The notes under the pieces were generated by a model. It saw only the letters and a program-made list of their open reading frames with translations, did no database searches and was not told the DNA's origin. Both the position numbers and the translations under genes were made by a program. From Accumulibacter sp. (GTDB taxonomy: Bacteria > Pseudomonadota > Gammaproteobacteria > Burkholderiales > Rhodocyclaceae), in assembly GCA_003538495.1 (NCBI GenBank), contig DPSD01000168.1, positions 1 to 5,907 of the forward strand: a stretch of 5,907 bases of DNA. Reading direction: 5' to 3'. How positions within the stretch are numbered: position 1 is the stretch's first letter; each line of letters opens with the position of its first letter. Below are positions 1-5,034 of the stretch, in pieces.

Positions 1-2030
1 CCGAGGATCTTGTTCAGGCCGATGCCGTTCTTCATCGCCAGCACGTACTCGGCGATCAAGTCGCCGGCGTGCTCGCCGACGATGGTGACGCCGAGAATGC
101 GATCCTTGCCCGGCACGGTCAGCACCTTGATAAAGCCATGCGCCTCGCTGTCGGCAATCGCCCGGTCGAGGTCGTCGATGTCGTAGCGGCTGACCTCATA
201 GTCGATGTCCTTCTCCTTCGCCTCCGTCTCGTTCAGGCCGACGCGCGCCACTTCGGGTTCGATGAAGGTCGCCCAGGGAATCACCGAGTAGTCGGCCTTG
301 AATTTTTTGAAGGGATCGAACAGGGCATTGACCGCCGCATACCAGGCCTGGTGCGCGGCGGTGTGGGTGAACTGGTAGGGGCCGGCGACGTCGCCGGCGG
401 CGTAAATGTTGGGGTAGCTGGTCTGCAGGAATTCGTTGGTGTCGACCGTGCGCGTCGTGGCGACACCGATCTCTTCCAGCCCGTAGCCCTTGAGGTTGGC
501 GACGCGACCGACGGCGACCAGCACGGCATCGAAGGAGATGCGTACTTCGCGGTTGCTGTTGCCATCCTGGTGTTCGGCGACCAGAATCTTCTCGCCGTTT
601 TCGATAAGAAACTGCTTGGCCTTGTGGTTGAGCAGCACATCGACGCCCTCCCGGCAGAAGCGTGCGGCGACGAGCTCCGAGACCTCGGGGTCTTCGCGGA
701 TCATCAGGCGCGGCAGCATTTCGACCTGCGACACTTGCGAACCGAAGCGGGCGAAGGCCTGTGTCAGCTCGCAGCCGATCGGACCGCCACCGAGTACCAG
801 CAGACGTTTGGGCAGTTCGCGCAGATTCCAGACGCTGTCCGAGGTCAGGTAGCCGACCTCCTCGATGCCGGGGATGGGCGGCACGAAAGGCCGCGCGCCG
901 GCCGCGATGACGATGCCGCGCGTGCTCATGCGCTCGCTGGCGCCGTTGTGGCGCGTGACTTCGACTTCCCAAGGCGAAACGATCTTCGCGTTGCCTTCGA
1001 TCACGTCGACGCCCAGCCCGGTGTAGCGTTCGACGGAATCGTGCGGCTCGATGTCGCGCACGACGCGCTGCACGCGCTCCATCACCTCGGCAAACGAAAA
1101 GTCGGCGCTGGCGCTACGGCAACCGAATTCCGCTGCGCGCCGCGTGTGCGACAGAAACTTCGCCGAACGGATCAGCGCTTTCGAAGGCACGCAACCCGTG
1201 TTGAGGCAGTCGCCGCCCAGCTTGTGCTTCTCGATCAGCGTCACTTTCGCCTTCACCGCCGCCGCGATATAGGCCGTGACCAGGCCGGCGCTGCCGCCGC
1301 CGATGACGATGAGGTTGCGATCAAACTTCGCCGGCTTCGTCCAGCGCGCATAGACCTTGCGCGCCTTGACGGTATCGACGATCTTCTTGGCGATCAGCGG
1401 AAAGATGCCGAGCAGGGCAAACGAGGCGATCAGGCCCGGCGAGAGGATGCCGGAGAGGCTGGAAATGCCGGCCAACTGGGTGCCGGCATTGACGTACACC
1501 AGCGTGCCGGCCAGCATGCCGAGCTGGCTGACCCAGTAGAAGGTGGCGGCGCGCATGGGCGTGAGGCCCATCAGCAGGTTGATCATGAAGAAGGGAAACA
1601 CCGGCACCAGGCGCAGGGTGAACAGATAGAAGCCGCCCTCCTTGCCGACGCCTTCGTTGATCGCGCGCAGGCGCTCGCCGAAACGGTTCTGCACCCAGTC
1701 GCGCAGCAGGAAACGCGAGGCGAGGAAGGCCAGGGTCGCGCCGAGGCTGGAAGCGAAGGACACCAGCAGCGTGCCCCACAGCAAGCCGAACACGGCGCCG
1801 CCGGCCAGGGTCATGATCGCCGCGCCGGGCAGGGACAGCGCGGTCACCGCGACGTAGACGACGAAGTAGATGCCGGCGGTCAGCCAGGGATGGGCCTGGC
1901 GATAGGCATCAAGCGCCGCCTGCTGGGCCTTTAGCGCATCGAGGCTGAAGTAACGCCCCAGATCCAATCCAATATAAAGCGCCACAAACACGGCAACGGC
2001 GACAACGACAAGCAGTTTACGCAATGACAA
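1..2030 (-). CDS. TVP38/TMEM64 membrane domain fused to FAD-dependent disulfide oxidoreductase (3' end off the left edge)
   Basis: 676 codons are visible with no stop; by family comparison roughly 40-50 C-terminal residues lie beyond the edge. Residues 1 to about 225 form a TVP38/TMEM64 (SNARE-associated/DedA-like) membrane domain: an N-terminal hydrophobic helix, the family-type stretch AGGAVFGLLWG near 76-86, an F-x-x-x-R motif (F102 to R106) and further helices to about 216. From residue 239 a pyridine nucleotide-disulfide oxidoreductase follows: FAD-binding GGGSAG at 244-249, redox-active CLNTGC at 275-280, NAD(P)-binding GGGPIG at 414-419, a second FAD contact (YAAGDVAG), then the start of the dimerisation domain (FIEPEVARVGLNE). 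It should sit in the inner membrane with the flavoenzyme facing the cytoplasm and move electrons from NAD(P)H to an unknown acceptor. No heavy-metal-associated N-terminal domain is present, so a true mercuric reductase is unlikely. The TTG start at 2030 follows GGAG at six bases. Decayed arsenosugar genes lie just upstream on the same strand, suggesting a role there (inference). Confidence 0.9.
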   Translation of the reverse strand, partial: MSLRKLLVVVAVAVFVALYIGLDLGRYFSLDALKAQQAALDAYRQAHPWLTAGIYFVVYVAVTALSLPGAAIMTLAGGAVFGLLWGTLLVSFASSLGATLAFLASRFLLRDWVQNRFGERLRAINEGVGKEGGFYLFTLRLVPVFPFFMINLLMGLTPMRAATFYWVSQLGMLAGTLVYVNAGTQLAGISSLSGILSPGLIASFALLGIFPLIAKKIVDTVKARKVYARWTKPAKFDRNLIVIGGGSAGLVTAYIAAAVKAKVTLIEKHKLGGDCLNTGCVPSKALIRSAKFLSHTRRAAEFGCRSASADFSFAEVMERVQRVVRDIEPHDSVERYTGLGVDVIEGNAKIVSPWEVEVTRHNGASERMSTRGIVIAAGARPFVPPIPGIEEVGYLTSDSVWNLRELPKRLLVLGGGPIGCELTQAFARFGSQVSQVEMLPRLMIREDPEVSELVAARFCREGVDVLLNHKAKQFLIENGEKILVAEHQDGNSNREVRISFDAVLVAVGRVANLKGYGLEEIGVATTRTVDTNEFLQTSYPNIYAAGDVAGPYQFTHTAAHQAWYAAVNALFDPFKKFKADYSVIPWATFIEPEVARVGLNETEAKEKDIDYEVSRYDIDDLDRAIADSEAHGFIKVLTVPGKDRILGVTIVGEHAGDLIAEYVLAMKNGIGLNKIL

Positions 2031-2036
2031 GAGGTT

Positions 2037-2042
2037 CTCCCT
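2037..2042 (-). promoter_or_regulatory. Ribosome binding site deciding the TTG start of the flavoprotein
   Basis: On the minus strand AGGGAG lies six bases before TTG at 2030. No ATG in this frame lies nearby, and the hydrophobic N-terminal helix begins directly after the TTG. A second in-frame TTG two codons later (2024) is possible but is spaced less well. Confidence 0.6.
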
Positions 2043-2081
2043 GAAATGGTTCGCCAAACATGATGTCTCTTCGGTCTTGCC

Positions 2082-2105
2082 TATTGGTCGTGCAGTTGGC
2101 CAATA
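2082..2105. promoter_or_regulatory. Inverted repeat TATTGG-N12-CCAATA upstream of the flavoprotein
   Basis: Perfect 6-base arms lie 12 bases apart, about 50-75 bases before the flavoprotein start, in an AT-richer patch. The position and layout fit an operator for a dimeric regulator, but arms this short can arise by chance. It does not match the ArsR-type operator I know. A clear -35/-10 pair could not be fixed here. Confidence 0.2.
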
Positions 2106-2143
2106 ACTTACAAAGTCGCGACTCGTTCCCGACGTGGAAGGTC

Positions 2144-2159
2144 CGCGTTTGAAAACGCG
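2144..2159. repeat. Short perfect hairpin (7-bp stem, 2-base centre)
   Basis: CGCGTTT and AAACGCG flank GA in the non-coding stretch between the arsM remnant and the flavoprotein. Allowing one bulged base, the stem grows to nine pairs (2141-2161). No run of T follows on either strand, so it is not a typical intrinsic terminator. It may be a remnant terminator or a protein site. Confidence 0.3.
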
Positions 2160-2169
2160 ACCCATGACA

Positions 2170-2397
2170 AACCGGTGAACGCGGCGGATTTGCACGCACG
2201 AACTGGCGCGTCATGGCGCGGAAGAATTGCCCGCCGACCGGTTCCTGCGTGACCGAAAAACTGTCGGCCAGCGCGTCGATCAATCAGGGTCGGCATCGGC
2301 CCGACCCAGTCCAGGGCATGACGAACTGCTTGGCGCCGTTGTCGAAGGCGAGGAACAGGGCGATGCCGACCAGGATGATTTCGATCGCCCGGATCGT
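2170..2397 (-). pseudogene. Unrecognised broken coding stretch with a membrane-helix-like segment
   Basis: Directly after the arsM stop, in the same frame, 37 codons (2397-2287) encode a hydrophobic segment containing IEIILVGIALFLAFDNGAKQ and ending VMPW before a TGA at 2284-2286. The next protein-like stretch lies in another frame from a TTG at 2283 (LIDALADSFSVTQEPVGGQF) and then dissolves into unlikely sequence past about 2170, although that frame stays open to a stop at 2017-2019, overlapping the flavoprotein start. Neither part has a credible start of its own. The simplest reading is one former membrane-anchored small protein interrupted by a frameshift. I do not recognise the family. 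Confidence 0.35.
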
Positions 2398-2725
2398 CTA
2401 GCAGCAGCCGCAGCTTTCGTCGCTGCTGCCGGTACCAGCGCTGTTGGCAGCGTTCGTGCCCGCATTGGCGCCCGCATTTGTGTTGAAAGGCAGCGCCTTG
2501 CCGCAACCCTCGAACAGGCCGTAATGGTGCGAAAAGTCGCCGATGAAATCGAAATGCGGCGCCAGTCGGCTTTCCTTGAGCATGCGCCAGGTGTTGCCGC
2601 AGACTGGAAACACGCGCCCCATTTCGATGCGATGGTGCTTGTCGAGGACGAAGGCCTGGGCGTGCTGCGGAATGCTGCCGCGATAGACGACCGCTTGGCC
2701 GTAATCCTCGCAGTCGGATGCATGT
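2398..2725 (-). pseudogene. arsM: C-terminal remnant of arsenosugar-type arsenite methyltransferase ArsM
   Basis: About 107 codons ending in TAG at 2398-2400 carry the conserved C-terminal block of the ArsM methyltransferases found in arsenosugar gene clusters: CEDYGQAVVYRG, AFVLDKHHRIEMGRVFPVCG, NTWRML, HFDFIGDFSHHYGLFEGCG, then an Asn/Ala/Gly-rich tail ending CGCC. The SAM-binding methyltransferase domain, which should make up the first two thirds, is absent: upstream the frame passes into the arsS remnant. An ATG in this frame at 2934 opens a run that reads arsS sequence out of frame, so the long 178-codon ORF is not a natural protein. The intact family methylates trivalent arsenic using SAM. 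This fragment cannot do that alone. The family call rests on remembered sequence similarity. Confidence 0.7.
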
Positions 2726-2935
2726 TTCCTCCTGGGGCGAATGTGAGTCGAGCGCACCGCCGCAGCTGCTGCCCGGCAGACCATAGCCAGGCGCATTGAG
2801 CCGGCGCAAACCGGCCAGGCCGGCTTCGAAGATGCCGTCGCCGCGCTGTTGGTCGACGTTCTCTTCCAGGTAGCAGGGCAGCGAGGCGACGATTTCGACG
2901 ACGTTGGCAGCGAGAAGATCGGCCAGGTCTTCATG
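2715..2935 (-). pseudogene. arsS: Internal remnant of arsenosugar radical SAM protein ArsS
   Basis: In one frame from about 2935 to 2765 the minus strand encodes HEDLADLLAANVVEIVASLP, CYLEENVDQQRGDGIFEAGL and RRLNAPGYGLPGS, matching the middle of ArsS (radical SAM with a DUF3641 C-terminal domain). The N-terminal part with the CxxxCxxC iron-sulfur cluster motif is missing, and a TGA lies only 16 codons upstream of the homology (about 2984). After GYGLPGS the match seems to go on in another frame (LTFAPGGN, compare the family's YNPGG), implying a frameshift near 2750-2765. It then stops where the arsM remnant begins. Whole ArsS is about three times longer, so both ends are lost. The intact enzyme is thought to act on methylated arsenic in arsenosugar synthesis. 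Confidence 0.7.
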
Positions 2936-2988
2936 AATTCTTACAGTCTCCCGGAAATCGACGGTTTCCGCCAGTCCGAGTCAGGCTG

Positions 2989-3105
2989 TCAGCGGGGTTT
3001 GGATGCTTCGCCGGCGCGAAATACCTCGGTGGCGGGATTAAATGCATACCAGGCGAACCAGTAGCCGACCACGGCCGCCAGTTGCTGCCCGTCCTGCCAG
3101 CGATC
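2989..3105 (-). pseudogene. C-terminal remnant of a DUF3179-like protein
   Basis: The frame ending in TGA at 2989-2991 encodes DGQQLAAVVGYWFAWYAFNP followed by ATEVFRAGE. The block WFAW-x-AF-x-P-x-T-x-V/I close to the end of the chain is typical of the C-terminus of DUF3179 proteins, whose function is unknown. Only about 38 codons look real. Upstream the similarity stops at the junction with the AbiEi-like piece, in a different frame near 3095-3105. No start codon or ribosome binding site serves it, so it cannot be a separate gene. Confidence 0.5.
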
Positions 3106-3225
3106 CGTGGGCCGAGACGTCGCGCCTGGGTAAGCCGTAGAGCCCATGCCCGATTCGCTCCAGCAGGCCGCGGCGGACGGCCCGGGTCAGGGAAACCCGG
3201 GGAATTCCAAGCGGTGCCAGATCGC
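3090..3225 (-). pseudogene. N-terminal remnant of an AbiEi-type antitoxin / transcriptional regulator
   Basis: In one minus-strand frame the stretch DLAPLGIPRVSLTRAVRRGL continues LERIGHGLYGLPRRDVSAHG and SLAG. This is the winged-helix N-terminus of type IV antitoxins of the AbiEi family (DLaalGIPR..L.R.v..GlLeRvGrGLY.lP..). The remaining two thirds are missing; the DUF3179-like remnant takes over in another frame. A second frame just upstream (about 3285-3241) reads VSERLLDLLIA, which would fit the expected first helix, so a frameshift near 3225-3240 is likely. No toxin partner AbiEii is visible. Intact members bind their own promoter and counter a nucleotidyltransferase toxin; this piece should be inert. 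Confidence 0.55.
3181..3201. repeat. 7-bp inverted repeat inside the AbiEi remnant
   Basis: CCCGGGT and ACCCGGG are separated by seven bases. It lies inside the remnant coding sequence (codons for IPRVSLTRA), so it is probably a by-product of coding composition. No U-tract follows. Confidence 0.2.
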
Positions 3226-3259
3226 AGGGGCGATCAAGAGATCCAACAGGCGCTCGCTG

Positions 3260-3460
3260 ACCAGCAAGCTCAGCCGCAGGCTCGCCCAATTCGGCACGCT
3301 CCACCTCGACGAAACAATTGAGCCAGCGAAAGTCGAGGCCGTTGTCGCCAAAATAGCTGCTGCCCACGACGACATCGAACACCTGCAGGACGAACTCAAG
3401 ACCCTGAAGGAACACCGCCAAGAGACACCCTCTCCTGTTCCGGCTTGCCTGGCGGCTTGA
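3260..3460 (+). pseudogene. Possible C-terminal remnant of an unknown coiled-coil protein
   Basis: The plus-strand frame ending in TGA at 3458-3460 encodes FGTLHLDETIEPAKVEAVVA followed by a charged, heptad-like helix (AAAHDDIEHLQDELKTLKEH). It looks more like real protein than its antisense, but its upstream part (before about 3260) lies opposite the AbiEi remnant and looks like shadow. Its last 65 bases overlap the Fic C-terminus tail to tail. I do not recognise the family. A chance ORF is the main alternative. Confidence 0.25.
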
Positions 3461-4640
3461 TGTTCCTGGGGACGACGAAGCCCGGCCACAGTGCATTTTC
3501 GGTATCGAGGAAAGCCAGTTCCAGTTCCCGCAGGCGGTGCAGATCACGCTGTCGCGTCTTGTCGTTGAGCTTCAGATAGAGGCTGGTGTACCAGGGCGCG
3601 TGCCGCACTTCGTCGAGTGGCAGTGGTCGCCCGCGATCAAGGAGGATGGAAAGAATGGTGTATTGCCGGGCGTTGATCTGCTTATCGTCGAGAGCGCGGC
3701 GGATCTTGCTCTCGTAGAGCAGCATGCTGACCAGTCGATTGACGCGATCATGCAGCGTATTGATGGTCTGGCGCATCCCTTCGAGGTGAAAGTCGACAAA
3801 AGCTTGATTGGGGGCATCTCGCCCTTTCTCGGCGGCCTTGCGGCAAGTGTTGAAGAGGGTGAAGTAGGCGTCGATATTCTGCAGGTAGTAGCGCGCCAGG
3901 GCGAAGGGGGCGTAGCGGTAACCGGCGGCCTGCAGCAAGGTGGCTTCGATGACGCGACCGACGCGGCCATTGCCGTCCCAGAAAGGATGAATCTGTTCGT
4001 AGTAGAGATGCACGAGGGGCGCGCGGATCAGTGCTGGAACACCGGCCGCTTCGAGCTCGCCATGCCAGGCGATCAGTGCAGAGAGCAGACGCTCGATGTC
4101 CTTGCCGTATTGCGGCGGCTTGTAGCGGCCGCCATGCGCGGCGTCACCGACATAGGTGAAACGGGTTTTCGGGTTGTCGCGGATCAGGCCGGGGCGATTG
4201 TCTTCGTGCGGGATATCCGCGGTGATCAGTCGATGCAGGTCGACGATGAATTCTGTCGTCAGCGACCAGCCAGGGGTTTTTGCGGCGGCCTGCGACAGGT
4301 CGTAGGCTGCCTTGATATTGAGTGCGCGTTGTTGCTCGACCGCTTGCACCTGGCGAAGATCGAGGATCAGGGCACTGGCGGTCTCTTCCTCGGTTAGCGT
4401 GCCGCCTTCGATGGTGTTGGTGCCGAACACGCTGCTGACCATGACCTCCTGCTCCAATCGGTTCACCACCTGCGACAGGAGGGACGCGACGAAGCGTGCG
4501 TGCGCGTCTTCAACGCGCTGGAGCGCCAGATCGACAGCCGACAGCGTGCATCCAGGCTGGAAGACGAAGGGCCCGAAGCGGTCGGTGTCCATCCGGCGAG
4601 AAATGTCTGAACAGTCTTTGAGCAATATTTTGTCGTGCAT
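3396..4640 (-). CDS. Fic family protein (class II, self-inhibited AMP-transferase)
   Basis: The 414-residue protein has the complete Fic active-site loop HPFWDGNGRVGR at 218-229, with the catalytic His218, the acidic Asp222 and the GNGR phosphate-binding residues. An inhibitory helix motif of the (S/T)xxxE(G/N) type lies N-terminal, TNTIEG at 74-79, whose Glu78 should keep the enzyme off; this is class II architecture. The target-docking flap fits 159-176 (TRFTYVGDAAHGGRYKPP). A C-terminal winged-helix-like region follows at about 325-380 (RQYTILSILLDRG, TRQRDLHRLRELEL). Such proteins transfer AMP from ATP to hydroxyl side chains of target proteins in the cytoplasm; the target here is unknown. 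The ATG at 4640 lacks a clear ribosome binding site; Met17 (4592), before the family-typical RFGPFVFQPG, is an alternative start. The tail after about residue 392 (KPPGKPEQER...) is low in complexity and may have been altered where the remnants begin. No separate antitoxin is adjacent. Confidence 0.92.
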   Translation of the reverse strand: MHDKILLKDCSDISRRMDTDRFGPFVFQPGCTLSAVDLALQRVEDAHARFVASLLSQVVNRLEQEVMVSSVFGTNTIEGGTLTEEETASALILDLRQVQAVEQQRALNIKAAYDLSQAAAKTPGWSLTTEFIVDLHRLITADIPHEDNRPGLIRDNPKTRFTYVGDAAHGGRYKPPQYGKDIERLLSALIAWHGELEAAGVPALIRAPLVHLYYEQIHPFWDGNGRVGRVIEATLLQAAGYRYAPFALARYYLQNIDAYFTLFNTCRKAAEKGRDAPNQAFVDFHLEGMRQTINTLHDRVNRLVSMLLYESKIRRALDDKQINARQYTILSILLDRGRPLPLDEVRHAPWYTSLYLKLNDKTRQRDLHRLRELELAFLDTENALWPGFVVPRNIKPPGKPEQERVSLGGVPSGS

Positions 4641-4853
4641 GATGTCCGGGGTTCTATTGCAAACTATCTTTATTTTTCCTCAGGATACGCCCATGTTAAA
4701 ACAAATATGTCTCCGGAAATGTCGCATTCGGCCTCTTTCCGGTCGTCGCTTTTCAGGTCTTCCGCATCGGCGTCCTTCGGCTTTTGCCGGTAGCAGTGGT
4801 GCGCCTCGTCAGAAAGCCGCGCGTCAAGTTCCTGCTGCCCGGCCGGCGCACGT

Positions 4854-4881
4854 CTGACTGATCGATCTTTTCGCTTAGAAT
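4854..4881 (+). promoter_or_regulatory. Probable sigma-70 promoter for the HDOD gene
   Basis: A -10 box TAGAAT (4876-4881, five of six consensus bases) lies 16 bases after CTGACT (4854-4859, four of six matches to TTGACA). Transcription would begin near 4888 and leave a leader of about 145 bases if translation starts at 5035. It was judged by eye only. Confidence 0.4.
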
Positions 4882-4985
4882 GGGTGCGGACATAGGGCAG
4901 CATCATTCCCATAGGGGTAGAATTGGCAGGAACCGTCAGATCATTATGTCGGTAATGTGTTCGTAAACAATTAGATAGTGTTGTT

Positions 4986-5008
4986 GTTCGAGTCCCTTCC
5001 TGGCACCA
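4986..5008 (+). other. tRNA 3'-end-like sequence (T-loop plus CCA), not a functional tRNA
   Basis: The 23 bases hold a textbook T-loop (GTTCGAGTCC) followed 11 bases later by a genomic CCA. Nine bases before the CCA (4997-5005) can pair with 4924-4932 at eight of nine positions, as an acceptor stem would. However the T-stem does not pair, is one base short, and no anticodon arm can be built. It may be the leftover end of a tRNA gene, such as an integration scar, or chance. Confidence 0.25.
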
Positions 5009-5018
5009 TACAAACCCT
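5005..5018 (+). repeat. 14-base direct repeat, second copy at 5728-5741
   Basis: ACCATACAAACCCT occurs twice, 723 bases apart, once in the leader or earliest codons of the HDOD ORF and once inside the gene. Both copies fall in the same reading frame and encode TIQTL. The bases on either side differ, so it is an isolated exact match. A local duplication or chance are both possible. Confidence 0.5.
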
Positions 5019-5034
5019 CATATCCGACCACTTC

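Larger units (their letters stand above)
4641..5034. other. Divergent intergenic region between the Fic and HDOD genes
   Basis: These 394 bases separate two divergent genes. The Fic-proximal part (about 4655-4715) is strikingly AT-rich and must hold the Fic promoter, though I could not fix a convincing -35/-10 pair. An open minus-strand frame of 80 codons (4670-4912) fills the middle. Its product is very charged and unlike any family I know, it has no ribosome binding site, and I do not call it a gene. A rightward promoter and a tRNA-end-like sequence are listed separately. Confidence 0.6.

Noticed and set aside
69..1934. A 621-codon open frame on the plus strand
   Set aside because: It lies exactly antisense to the flavoprotein, which shows clear domains and motifs. 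The plus-strand product is Arg/Asp/His-rich with no recognisable domain; it is a shadow typical of GC-rich DNA.
2280..2723. AGGAGG at 2728-2733 followed by ATG at 2723 on the minus strand, opening 147 codons
   Set aside because: The frame runs out of phase through the arsM remnant and gives a Ser/Arg-rich product. The AGGAGG itself fits codons of an ArsS-like PGG motif, so the ribosome-site look is probably accidental.
2398..2934. A 178-codon ORF as one intact protein
   Set aside because: Only its second part is ArsM sequence; the first part is ArsS sequence read in the wrong frame.
3537..4397. A 286-codon open frame on the plus strand
   Set aside because: It is antisense to the Fic catalytic domain and shows no family features of its own.
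4670..4912. An 80-codon minus-strand ORF as a small gene or Fic partner
   Set aside because: There is no ribosome binding site and no recognisable motif, and the start lies across the probable rightward promoter. An antitoxin role would be guesswork.
4924..5008. A complete tRNA gene
   Set aside because: The acceptor-like stem pairs at eight of nine positions, but the T-stem, D-arm and anticodon arm cannot be formed.
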